NCBI RefSeq assembly: GCF_963855985.1
Contig: NC_087092.1
Location: forward strand, 17,422,001-17,486,000
Source: Ostrinia nubilalis
Taxonomy: Eukaryota; Arthropoda; Insecta; Lepidoptera; Crambidae
Direction of reading: 5' to 3'
Length of the DNA: 64,000 nt
Shown: piece by piece, positions 35,507 through 46,133 of the stretch
How the letters are laid out: each line of letters begins with the position of its first letter
How positions within the stretch are numbered: the first letter of the stretch is position 1
Notes under the pieces: generated by a model
The model's database searches: none
Seen by the model: only the letters and a program-made list of their open reading frames with translations
Told to the model about the DNA's origin: nothing
Program-made: the position numbers and the translations under genes

Positions 35507-35692
35507 TGTTATAGTTAATTTGTGTAGTAGTAATTAATTAATACACCACATTAATTGAAAGTACGTTATATTACGTATCACAATCCTTTACAAATCATAG
35601 ACACCGGGAGGCTGTCATTGACAACAAACTGTCACAGACAATAATGCATACTATAAAGGTAGCAGTGCACTTAGTAACATAACTATATAGCA
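35507..35692 (-). repeat. LTR, 3' copy in element orientation
   Basis: 186 bp, bounded by TG...CA and identical by eye to 37455-37640. It follows the polypurine tract AGTGGGGAAGAG on the minus strand. Confidence 0.92.
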
Positions 35693-35705
35693 CTCTTCCC
35701 CACTT
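35693..35705 (-). other. Polypurine tract
   Basis: Minus-strand AGTGGGGAAGAG lies immediately upstream of the LTR terminus TGCTATATAG. This is the expected primer for plus-strand synthesis and fixes the element's orientation as minus. Confidence 0.85.
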
Positions 35706-35795
35706 ACCGGAGAAAAAATAATAATAAGAGGAAACTCTAACAAAACAAAACAACGATAACTTCTTACTTAAAGAAAAAAAAAAAAAAATTATAAG

Positions 35796-36335
35796 TTACA
35801 AGTCTTGACTACAATGCAGAAGTTGGTTGGCATGTCGTTTCCAGTGCAAGCCATCTACCTCTACCACATATGTTACCCCTGGAACTATAATTTCAAGAAC
35901 TTTTCCTAATGACCAATTTTTTTTAGATTTTCTCATGTCTCTCACCATTACTTTTTCACCCACTGCAAATGTTTTGTAATTATCTTTACTACTTATCGTT
36001 AATTTCACTTGTTCCAAATCAATTTTTGCACTTGCAGTACTCGGTCTTAGCAATGAGAAACGACATCTCAACTCCCTCCCTAACATTAATTTTGCTGGGC
36101 TATGGCCTGTGGTTTTGTGGGTTGTACATCGATAGTCAAAGAGGAACAAATTACAAGCGTATTCAAGTTTTCTACCACTCTCTACAATTTTCGTAACATG
36201 CGACTTAAATGATTCTACAAATCGTTCTGCCAACCCATTGGTTGAAGGATAATAAGGTGGGGTAAAAGTCTGCTTGATGCCTGTGATTTTACAGAAAGAT
36301 TTAAATTCTTCACTAGTCCATGTAGACCAGCCACA
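35796..36335 (-). pseudogene. Integrase C-terminal fragment of the LTR element
   Basis: The open frame runs from 36389 to 35796 (197 codons), but only about the last 175 residues are integrase. The fragment enters the catalytic core at TSEEFKSFCKITGIKQ, keeps the TNGLAERFVESFK segment that carries the catalytic Glu (the Glu of GLAE), and continues into the C-terminal domain with VMVRDMRKSKKNWSLGKV and WKRHANQL, typical of Ty3/Gypsy integrases. Where the second catalytic Asp (the DNG motif) should sit, 36 residues before the Glu, the sequence reads CGW. That marks the rearrangement junction near 36325-36335. The zinc-binding N-terminus and first Asp are missing, so it cannot be active. It ends about 100 bp before the polypurine tract, the normal position. 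Confidence 0.88.
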
Positions 36336-36363
36336 GTTCTCAAAATTTAAAGTGTTGCTTTTG

Positions 36364-37485
36364 ATGGATTTGGTGAACGAGTGCATCAAACTAGGAAAAA
36401 AAGCATGGATTCAGGAGAAAACTAAAGAAGAATTAATTGAAATAGCAAATAAATTAGCCGAAAAGACATTATTTTCGAATTCGGACCCTATTAAAGACGT
36501 CAGGAGCTATTTACGGGAATATATAGACGCTCTAAAATCAAAAGACGGAGTGCCCAACGTAATCATGGCGTCCATTACCAGTTTAGAGATATTTTCTGGT
36601 GAAAATTGGAATGCATATCAGCAACAATTCGAGTGTTTTATTCTACTGAATGAGGTGCCTGAAGAAAAAAAAGTACCATTACTTATTACAAAACTTAGTA
36701 CGAATGTTTACGACTTGCTAACAACGTTATGCACACCGACATCACCAGTAAAAGAAACTTACGAAGAAATATGTGAAAAACTCAGAAAATATTATCACCC
36801 GGTAAAAAACTACGCTTTACACCAAGCAGAATTTCGAAAGAGATGCCAAAATCCAAATGAGACTATTGACCAATATATTGTGGAGCTAAAGAAACTCTCA
36901 AAGAATTGCAATTTTAGAAATCTAAATAAAGAGATTAAAGAAAGATTACTAAATGGTATCTACTTGGACACCGTGAAGTTCGAATTACTGAAACAAGCTG
37001 ATCAACCATTAGAAACTCTGATTAGTATTGGTAAAACAGTGGAGACTGCTTTTAAGTTAGCGTTCAATCATGAAAAGAACCAGGAACAAACACAAATGTT
37101 TCAATTACAAGGGAAGAACTTGAATAAGAATAAATCTAATGCGTTCCGGCAAAATACAATACCAATGAATAAACAAAATGTATCCTGTTTTTGCTGTGGG
37201 AAGAGCGGCCATATGAAACTACAATGTTCACTCCGTGAAAAGTTCTGCAGTGAGTGTGGTATCAAAGGTCATATCTTTAGAGTGTGTGCTAAAAATAAGT
37301 CTGTGAAAGTGAAAAATGTGAATTTAGTGGAAGCTACATGCCAGGAAAATAATGCTGGTGAGGACAATAAAGAGAAAAATCGTAGAGAAGAAACTGAGGT
37401 ATTTGACATTTTTTATTTTAGTGATGAAAGTAAGATCCCATCCTCGTCGCCAAATGTTATAGTTAATTTGTGTAGTAGTAATTAA
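36364..37485 (+). CDS. gag: Gag polyprotein of the LTR element, inverted relative to its LTRs
   Basis: The 373-codon frame starting at the ATG of MDLVNECIKLGKKAW encodes a capsid-like helical region (for example LEIFSGENWNAYQQQFECF, then QAEFRKRCQNPNETIDQYI) and two CCHC zinc knuckles at about residues 275-288 (CFCCGKSGHMKLQC) and 295-308 (CSECGIKGHIFRVC). These are nucleocapsid RNA-binding motifs of retroelement Gag. An upstream in-frame ATG at 36274 is rejected because that stretch is antisense integrase. The frame is undamaged, which suggests a young copy. The last codons (from about 37435) are not gag: they read through the reverse of the primer-binding site and stop inside the LTR. Being opposite to the LTR promoter, it should not be expressed as a normal gag message. 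Confidence 0.88.
   Translation: MDLVNECIKLGKKAWIQEKTKEELIEIANKLAEKTLFSNSDPIKDVRSYLREYIDALKSKDGVPNVIMASITSLEIFSGENWNAYQQQFECFILLNEVPEEKKVPLLITKLSTNVYDLLTTLCTPTSPVKETYEEICEKLRKYYHPVKNYALHQAEFRKRCQNPNETIDQYIVELKKLSKNCNFRNLNKEIKERLLNGIYLDTVKFELLKQADQPLETLISIGKTVETAFKLAFNHEKNQEQTQMFQLQGKNLNKNKSNAFRQNTIPMNKQNVSCFCCGKSGHMKLQCSLREKFCSECGIKGHIFRVCAKNKSVKVKNVNLVEATCQENNAGEDNKEKNRREETEVFDIFYFSDESKIPSSSPNVIVNLCSSN
37435..37452 (-). other. Primer-binding site, complementary to tRNA-Ser(GCU)
   Basis: Minus-strand TGGCGACGAGGATGGGAT begins two bases after the LTR. Its complement matches the 3' 18 nt (with CCA) of eukaryotic tRNA-Ser(GCU), as I recall that sequence. It marks 37455-37640 as the 5' LTR. Confidence 0.82.
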
Positions 37486-37640
37486 TTAATACACCACATT
37501 AATTGAAAGTACGTTATATTACGTATCACAATCCTTTACAAATCATAGACACCGGGAGGCTGTCATTGACAACAAACTGTCACAGACAATAATGCATACT
37601 ATAAAGGTAGCAGTGCACTTAGTAACATAACTATATAGCA
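37455..37640 (-). repeat. LTR, 5' copy in element orientation
   Basis: 186 bp, identical by eye to 35507-35692, TG...CA ends. On its far side lies the GGTAG target duplication. Confidence 0.92.
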
Positions 37641-37742
37641 GGTAGAGACCGAAAGAAGAAATGACGACCAACCATAATATTTGATTACATTAATTTGTGT
37701 CTTTTATTGGTCAAAACATCCAACAAACGGAGGACACAACTC

Positions 37743-37943
37743 TAAGTCTGAGTTGCACCACCTAACTTTGACCGTAACTATAAAGATCCGAGCTACCAGC
37801 CTAAGACTGGGTTGCACCACAATAGTCTGTCAAACTCCATACCAAAAACACAGGTAACGATTATCAGGTTGGTAGATCTTTGTCAATAAATAAATAAATA
37901 AATTATATTCACGGTTAAAATAAGGTGGTGCAACTCAACCTAA
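37743..37943. mobile_element. Rearranged MITE, AAGGCTGAGTTGCACC family (copy 4)
   Basis: The outer ends are TAAGTCTGAGTTGCACCACC and GGTGGTGCAACTCAACCTAA. The core holds an extra end-like block (AGACTGGGTTGCACCAC, about 37803), framed by CTACCAGCCT and AGGTTGGTAG as short inverted arms, and an (AAAT)n run. One copy seems to have landed within another, or the element has folded and recombined. Confidence 0.65.
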
Positions 37944-39638
37944 TAAAAACTATCTACACTGCCAGTCAAATTACAGACTTCTCAAAAAGAATATAATATA
38001 CCGGAATGGTTGCTGTAACAAAACCACGAAATAACATACTTATATCGTAGTAAATACCTGGAATATAATACACGGACACCCTGTATAAAAGGGAATTGTT
38101 TACCTTAAGGTGTGAGAACCACGTTACAGTTGTCTTAAAGAAGTATAACGACCTTAACATCTAAGAAGTAGAGTCTGAAATCGAACCAATTTGACTATAC
38201 GTATTTGTATGTATCAGCAATTGGCAAGTGCCTACGTGTCTTTGTATGGAAGTGCAATAGAAAAGGTAGTTTATAGCGTTCTAATGATTTCAAATAAGAT
38301 TTATTTAGATCTAAAATCAAATAGGAATGTGTACCTACCGTTTACTGTACATAGAAGTTAGTAATACTTATACGAATGTGTGTACAAATATGGACCCATA
38401 TACATAAATAATATGTTACGTCAACGAAGTGCAATAAAACAGAAATATCTGAATATTAAAACCAACAGTTAAACACCGTGTTATTAATTACGCATTAGCA
38501 TGTGACCAAACGTAAATAAATAACATAATAAAAACATACATAAAGATATCAACACCCACAGTCAAATCTGATTAGTTTTATATGTTTAAAAAACTGTTCC
38601 ACCCGAAACATCAAATTACAATGAAAATTAATCGCTTGTTATAAACGTACGTGAAATACAGTCGATGTATAAAAATCATTGGTGACCGTTAAAAAGACAC
38701 ACTATCCAATTTCGTATCGTAAAAAAACTATAAAACTCTTTGTGAATGACTTTTAATGCGTATCTAAACACTGCGCTATAAAACAATCACAGAATACCGA
38801 TATGGCGTTTTTGGACAAACCGATTTTTCGATAACGTTTAAGTTTATTATAAATTAAATGAGGTTTACGACTTCGTTACGTAAACGCCATTAACTAAGCG
38901 ACAAGATAAAATTTTTGATTTTATGCAAAAATGATTATGAATTATATTTTTATGTGTTTTTTTATGTTTTCGTAACAGATTCCAATCGTGACTGTGAAAC
39001 AAAATTTTTTAATATTCAATATTGTAAACGATATTTGTATAGTTAGTGTGAATACCTCATATTACTATTATACAAACAATACAGTATTAAGTAATTGCAA
39101 ATTCATCATTCAATAAGACAACTTCAGCCCTATGAGCTACCCCACACGATAGAAGAAGAAGACCATAACTTTATTTATTTCATCATCCCACTAATACACC
39201 AACAAAATAAGAAACAAATCAAAATGTTATTAATAAAACCACATAATTTAGTGGTAACGGAAGCTTACAAACGAGAGCACTCAATCAAAACCCTCCAAAA
39301 TCACTCCAAAGTGAAAAAGTGGCGCCGCCGACAAAAACTCTTTTATCCTAAGAAATGATGAATTTTGACCAAAAAAGAGTAAAGGTGTAGTTCATAATGA
39401 GAGGTGTCGAGCCCGGAATAGAAAAAAAGAAGTGGTAGAAAGCGACCAAAATAGAGCGGATTTAACGGTTACATTTCCACTGGTTAATATTTTAGATGAC
39501 ATGCTCATTGGTTCAGATCATGACTGATTTTCTCAGATCAATCTTTCATTCAATTTTGTAGTTATTTTTAAAACTTACATAATTTTGGAGTTCTGATTCC
39601 AGTGGTAACAAAATAGAACAGTGGCGGACCTTTCAAGA
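37944..39638. other. AT-rich DNA, no supported gene
   Basis: A CACCCTGTATAA end motif lies at about 38078. An open plus-strand frame at 39095-39358 has no recognisable domain. Confidence 0.5.
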
Positions 39639-39932
39639 TCTATATATATAAAAATGAAACCCGTTTTCCGTTGTCACGACATAACATGAAAACGGCTTGA
39701 CCGATTTGGCTGATTTTTTTTTGTAGTTTTCTAATACTCTGTACAAGGTTTTTACGGAAAAAAATATAAAGAAAATCTCTCAGAAAGATTGAAAAATATA
39801 CATTTAATTTTGCATATTTTAAAAAACGCGCGTAACGAATGTCAACGTCATTCAATTTAATTTATTAGATAGATGAAGGGGGTAATCCACGGGATCGGGA
39901 TCCACGCGTACGAAGTCGCGGGCGGCCGCTAG
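39639..39932 (+). mobile_element. Helitron, 294 bp
   Basis: Begins TCTATATATATAAAAATGAA after a host A and ends GGGCGGCCGCTAG before a host T. The body differs from the 11528 Helitron, but the last 60 bp (GATAGATGAAGGGGGTAA onward) are nearly identical to it. Confidence 0.85.
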
Positions 39933-41315
39933 TAGGTCAATAAAGAAGCTAGAGTAAGCTCTACCAAAAAACATTTGACAGGCACTTAGCAGTTGCCTAG
40001 TTACTGCGCTCTTACGCGTATAAAAAGTATAATTATCACAATTACAATACTGGTACTTATAAATGATTTATTATAATTGTATCACAAAAATTTAAAATTT
40101 AAAAAAAAATCTTAATTGGTCCAATTAGGAATGGAACCTGCAACATACCGATGCGTCACACCACTCTATCCTGTCTATTAACCTTTTAATAGACTGGAAA
40201 TCTTAAAACAAAACCCGTGACCGATCCAGTTAGCTCGTGACGGCTCCGTCCGGCGACTACAAAAAAACAATGGCTCCGTATAAATCCGTCAGGCGGATTA
40301 TGAACAAAGCGGAGGCATGATTGATGCGCGCGACGCACGCGGTGACGTCACGGATTACCAACAACTTCAAGTGATGTCATAAGCCAGCCTGAGTGGGACA
40401 GAAAAACTATCTAATTCTACAGTACAAGTATGTTGCTGTGATAAGCCTAAATCTATGTATGTTAAGTGTTTAATTTATGCGTAAATTAATAAAAACGCGA
40501 CACGATATAAAAGTGGATCTAGTAAAAATCTTTCCTTAATCGAATGAAATAAACTATGAACTAGAATAAATATCTGTAACTTGAGACCTCTATAGTAAGA
40601 GTTACCTTGTACTTTTACCTTTATAGCAACTTTTTGAAGGTTCTTAAAATGAAAAATTTCACAATTTTCACGAAAATTCGGGGCGTATTCTAGATTCTTA
40701 GACTAGGTAAGTATGAAAAAAACTACAACAAAATATTCAAATTTTACTGCTTTGAAATAGGAAAATTTAATCTAATTTTTTACCTTTTGCTTTCCTTCCT
40801 GTACATGACTAATCTAATCTAGAACCACCATACAAGTAAACTGAATGATTTACTTCTGTTATGTGACAGAACACGTCTGCATGGCATAAATATGCAGCTC
40901 GAACTGTGACAATTTAAAAACCAATTAGCAATATATTACATCTGTAATTAAAGTGTCAAATGTGATGTTTTACTAAATCACCGTCAAGAGACCCTAACCG
41001 GGACTTGTGACTTGTATAACAAGTTCACGTATTCGTATTTCCTTTATCATTTACTTATCATCATATTAAAAGTATCTACCATTTTCCATTCAAATACTTA
41101 AACCTTTGTTTTGTCATCTGTCATCCGCTTCTCACTAGAGAGAAGTCGAACCTTAACTTATCCTCCTATGTTCTTCTGATGAATTTCGTTGCGGGTCCAA
41201 TGGCAGTTTAACTTTGCCCGGGACAAACTTGACCTTTATTGGTTGGGTTTTTATTGGCGGTCAGCTGTAGATCCTGGCTACACAGGAGTTGCAGAAGTGG
41301 GAACGAGAGGTGAGA
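39933..41315. other. No supported gene; CRE palindrome at 40343
   Basis: AT-rich DNA with a CpG-richer patch at 40220-40360 containing TGACGTCA. Confidence 0.5.
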
Positions 41316-41435
41316 ATAGTCCAGTATACATGTCCACTTTTCAATAAATTACCACAAACTGTTGTAGACTTGCCCATTCATAAATTTAAAGCACATATCA
41401 AAAGCACCTTAATGAAAAAGGGCTACTACCTATAA
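41316..41435 (+). pseudogene. LINE reverse transcriptase C-terminus (Jockey-like)
   Basis: The frame reads PLFNKLPQTVVDLPIHKFKA, then STLMKKGYYL and a stop at 41433. The FNKLP...LPI..FK...L...YY pattern is the usual C-terminal end of Jockey/CR1-type ORF2 proteins. The copy is 5'-truncated. Confidence 0.75.
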
Positions 41436-41700
41436 AGTTGATGATTATATAAAAGATAAAAATGTTTGGAATGTTTAACTACCTAGCTCGCATCAATACT
41501 TATGACTATAATTTGTATATTTTAAAGACTGTAAAACCTTGAAAAGGAGGCTGACAATAGTGACTGAGTTTCTTGCGCTGCTTCTTCTCAGCACTGGCCC
41601 ATTTATTGTCCCGAAGCAGTGGTAGGGTTAATATTGGGACGTGTAAAAGCGCTTTTTTAAAGCCTATTTGCAAAAATAAATGAATTTTATGAAAATTTAT
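41436..41700 (+). mobile_element. 3' untranslated region of the preceding LINE
   Basis: Contains the GACAATAGTGACTGAGTTTC block shared with 4981 and 16396 and ends in AATAAATGAATTTTATG. It links that dispersed repeat to the LINE. Confidence 0.75.
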
Positions 41701-41735
41701 TTTACTGAAAATTCACCAATTACAACTACCCAACG

Positions 41736-41964
41736 TGGGCGGGGCATATAGTTCGTAGAGACGATGGCCGTTGGGGCAGAAAAGTTCTCGAGTGGCGACC
41801 ACAAGCTGGAAGACGTAGCGTGGACAGGCCTTCTACTAGGTGGACCGACGATCTGGTAATGGTCGCGGGAAGAACCCGGATGCGGGCAGCGCAGGACCGT
41901 TCATTATGGAAAGCATTTTGGGGAGGCCTTTGTCCAAGAATGGACGTCATTTGGCTGAAACTAA
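41736..41964 (+). pseudogene. RTE-like LINE C-terminal fragment with one-base frameshift
   Basis: The frame is WAGHIVRRDDGRWGRKVLEW, then RPSTRWTDDLVMVAG and RAAQDRSLWKAF. A single extra T in the run after AAAGCA then shifts the reading, so the usual GEAFVQEWTSFG-stop ending is visible only in the next frame. The segment is the C-terminal tail of an endonuclease/reverse transcriptase LINE. It sits about 35 bp after the end of a different LINE. Confidence 0.75.
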
Positions 41965-42708
41965 CGAACGAACAAATAACTGCCCAAAGTGCCAAAGTTT
42001 AGTTTGATTTGCCATCATTCCGACAAGTCCATAAGCGGACATTTCGTAATCATTGGGGTCAGCTGACAAAGTAAACGTCAGAGATACGGACGTGGGCAGT
42101 AAAAACAATATTTTATACTCGAGTCTGGTGTAAATTTATGGTTAATAAGCCCTTATGTTAGGTAGAGATTGCTGATAAGCGGAGGCGAGAGCGGTGTTAC
42201 ATAAGTGCTTGTAATGGGTAGATGACAATAGCATAAGCGCTAGCGAATTATAAAGTTCTTCTTTTATTTTAGCAACGACTTGGTTTTGAGAATTATAATT
42301 TAGCCAATGTCACGTAAACAGGTTCGAAGTAACAGGGTTTATAAGAAACAAAAATATTTACGTTAATTGTAAAGTTAATCGTGTATGAAAAAATATAGAG
42401 ATGATGATGATGGACTTTATTCATAGAATGAGCTTTCGAAGGTTTTCTTCACAACCGCGATAAGCTTTGATTTTTTAGTCGTAAAAAGTCAAGTAAAAAA
42501 AAGTCGTAAAGAGGCTTAGATATTTAATGAAAAGTCACTAACTTTTTTAAGACTTGACATAAAAGCTCTACACGTACCTAACAGTTATAGACGAAAATAC
42601 TCTAAGTTGGATTATTACTCGTAAATTATAATTTTACTTAAGTGTTATTTTGGCCAACTACCACTCAGATAGCAGCATTTCCTAAATAAACATCAAAACC
42701 TGAAATTC
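41965..42708. other. No supported gene
   Basis: AT-rich DNA. (GAT)n at 42400 resembles a LINE tail but no coding remnant is visible. Confidence 0.5.
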
Positions 42709-42854
42709 ATCATTATCATTTCACCCATAGGACGTCTACTGCTGAACATAGGCCTTCCCCAATGACTTCTATAATAATGACCGGTTGGCAGCGGTCTGCA
42801 TCCAGCGCCTTGCTGCTCTTTTATGAGGTCATCGGTCCACCTTGTGGGTGACCT
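42709..42854 (-). pseudogene. RTE-like LINE C-terminus, minus strand
   Basis: Minus-strand reading gives TRWTDDLIK, then a damaged SLGKAYVQQ segment, and an AATGATAATGATG tail. Stops interrupt the frame. Confidence 0.7.
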
Positions 42855-45800
42855 GAAATTGCTAGACAATAATTTTCAAATAAACAAACTCGCTATCTCT
42901 CACCACTCAGCCGCCACCATAAAGCGAGATATAGTTTTATTAGTTATGCATATTTAATTAATTACATTGCAGTATTTATCGACGATTTCGAGTCCCGACC
43001 AAGTTTACGGCTTTTTTATTGCTGTTTTGTGAAACTAAAGCCAATAATTGATTAGAATTAAACAATATTGTTTATCGTGTAGCACTACTGGCTATATTTA
43101 GAGTTTTCAAATTAATATTACTGCTGTAATAAACTGTAAAACTGGTATTCAATATCTGGCTCTACGGAACTTATTTATTCCTATTTCAGTCTCCTAAATG
43201 TTTCATTTAATTAACCCTTCAACAGCTATACGAAAAAATAAAGTTTCAAAATAATTTGAAGAAGACAAAAATACCGAATTGTTGTGATATGTATTTTGAT
43301 AAAATTTGTCTCGACAACAAGAACGAAAAATTGCACGTTACTTCAATGTTATTAAAGTCAGGAAATTAACTGTGCAATAAACTATAATATTCTGAATAGA
43401 TATTCAATGAACCCCAACTACACCTAAGTAAAATTTAAATAAAAGTTAACCCCCCGAAAGAACTGTCCAAATTGCCTCCAAGTCTCCTACTAATTATTAA
43501 TTAGTATTCAGCAGAGCCAGTGTCCAGCCTACGTGCCCGAGCGGGGGGCACGGGGGGCCCGCGGGGGCCAGTGGCCCCCGCTGCATCAGCACACCCAAGG
43601 CAAGACGTCTGGTATTGACACAACGGTTAAGACGGCCCGGTGGGACGCGGGACGTGATCCGAAGCGACTGAGTGATTTGGGGTTATTAATTCTGGACGCG
43701 CTTTGATTTTTCGGACGGTTTGTTAGTGTGAATCTAAGTTACTGTCTGGTGAGGTGATTATTTACAAAAATAAGTCCATGTTTATTCATATTATTAAGTT
43801 TTTATCCTCATTCGTAAAATTTTAACTGCTGAAATAAATCAAAAGAAAATTCGCCAAGTAAATTATTTTCCTACGACTTTCTTAACCATTTTTGGCGATT
43901 TTACATTATGCTAGAATTGACATAACGTACGGAAGACGGCACATATCAAACTAACCGATATGATAAACCTGACAAAGTTTTAATAGGTAGGTTAGAATTT
44001 GCAACAAAAATTTTATTGTTTAACCTGTCATCGACTGTATATTACCTAGACGCGTATTTCATCGCGTTTTTGACTTAGGACACCGCGTGAGGGTTAAGTG
44101 CAACCACTATTTGCACTAAATTAAGACTAAATGTCACTTTAAAACAGTTTTTATAAAACGTTTTCTTCAAACTTGAACGCCGTAAAACACGCGTAAATAC
44201 ACCATTCGTTATACTTTAGTGGAAAATAAACTACAATAAAATGAAATGGTAATGAAATGTGAGTCTACATCGCGGCCGACGCTACTAAATTATTCAGTAT
44301 TGTATCAACTGACCTGCCCTAAGGCTGGCTTATGTTAGAGATAACAACGCCATCGATTCGTTATTTCGTGGGAATTCTGGAAAGCTTTTAAGTTTGAGCA
44401 ATTAACTTGTCTTCGTCACTATTTATTAACACGTTAAGTTAACACGTGCATTTGTGTTTACTTTTTCCTGAGAAATAATATAGGCTTCTGTTTCACCTAT
44501 CACTTAAACTCACTTTAGTGATCGTACTCGTATTTATTATACACGAATATGAAAGTCAGTATTTAAGTCAATTTTCATCAGCAGTGCGATTAACTTCCAA
44601 ATAGATTAACTAATTAAAATATAGCATTAAACGAAAGCTTACGCGAACCTACATTATTGCAATACGATGCATTTAAAAACGTTGATTACGCCTGATCGTA
44701 TAGGAACGTTATTAAGTAATGCAAAAAAGTCACTTTAAAAACTCAAATTTTAGAACTCAAAATCGATGGAACTCCTATCTTAGGGTTAAAATTATAATTT
44801 TGAAAGATAAGAAAAGTTACAGTTTTACAAACACAGTTCGTACAACTCTACCTTCAAGGCGTGATGAATCAAACCGCCAAATAAGTAGAGATCTCCACCC
44901 ATCGCCATCGATACTGGACTAGACAAACGCCGACATACAATTAAACCTGGAGTAAGTTACAATGTAACTTAAATAATTCAATATTGCCTGACCTACCACA
45001 ACTCGCCTAAGGGCGGGCGAGCACGTGCAGTTCGACTGCGACTTTTTCGATTACCATATCTGAGGCCGCGCATCGACGCGGGCGCAACAACAAATTGGCT
45101 ATCTGCCGCATGCATCGCTTATGAAGGGTAGGGCTGGGACAGATAATGAGCGGTTATCGAGATGTGTTTTGGATGTAAATTGAAAACTTGCTTTTTTGTC
45201 GAGGTAAGATTGAAGAATGTTTTTAGGACTTTTATGAACTTGACATTATTCGAACTTTAAACTGTTTCTTAAAATGAAATTTGAAAATTGTGCCACCATT
45301 TTTACTAAAGTACATTTCAGCTGAAAAATTACTGCTATTTATAGTAACTAAGATACTAACGGCACAGAAATTGTTTTATACATTATTGTCTACAGAGATA
45401 CGTGTTACTTACTTTAAATTAAAGTAGGTATTTTACTAAGTATGTAGGTACCATACAGCAAAAATACTTTCTTTTTTTACACCATTTAAAAACAAAAGTT
45501 GTCCAACCAGCTATGTTATCTCTTTTATTTTCATTCCACCTCAGCGACAGCCCTACAAGCGATCGGGATATAGGAGATCGTGCGCGTCGCTTGGTAGCCG
45601 GTCTGCGCCGGCCCTTATTTAGATGGTCTGTCATGTCCTCGGATCTTTAATGCAGTTCTATTATCTATAATGAATAAGGCCCATCTCTCAGCCATTCTTT
45701 CGCCCAGTCGTGGCTGTTTCACTTATGAATTATTCAATGGCTGAGTTTTGATCAAGTTGAATCGGAATGAAATTGCGGGGTTAAATATTTTATTGGCGTT

Positions 45801-46133
45801 TATAGTTTTATTATCATAAATAAATAATAATAAAGATATCAGCTTGTTATGGTTCTGAATCACGTCTGAAACGTTTTGAAATTATACGGTATAATACACG
45901 AAAAAAAAAGATTAGTTACTGCTTACACAAAAAATGACTTGCGAACTGAGATTTAACCTGGGTACCTATAGGTTAACCATTTTCAGCTCAATACAAAACA
46001 GTTTGTTTAATTTACGCAAAATTGTATCCCTCAAAACTAAAGTTAGTAGTATAGTAACCTCCAGTTCTCAAGTCACTTTTTGTGTAACCATTTTTTTTTT
46101 TCAGTGTAAAAGTAAATATAGTGAAAGAATATT
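42855..46133. other. Repeat-poor putative intron
   Basis: GC-rich patches at 43520-43680 (with a perfect hairpin), 45000-45130 and 45540-45630. No exon is supported. Confidence 0.45.

Larger units (their letters stand above)
35502..37645 (-). mobile_element. Rearranged Ty3/Gypsy-type LTR retrotransposon with target duplication
   Basis: GGTAG occurs at 35502-35506 and 37641-37645, directly outside two identical 186-bp LTRs. The minus-strand order is 5' LTR (37640-37455), a two-base gap, an 18-nt primer-binding site (37452-37435), a gag segment lying backwards, an integrase C-terminal fragment in the proper direction, a polypurine tract and the 3' LTR (35692-35507). Protease, reverse transcriptase, RNase H and the integrase N-terminus are absent. 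The element is therefore a defective copy that nevertheless has intact ends and a clean target duplication. Integrase style, two gag zinc knuckles and the tRNA-Ser primer site point to a Mag- or K02A2.6-like Ty3/Gypsy lineage, which is inference. Confidence 0.9.

Noticed and set aside
36274..36363. Upstream ATG as the gag start
   Set aside because: That segment is the reverse of integrase coding sequence; gag-like sequence begins at 36364.
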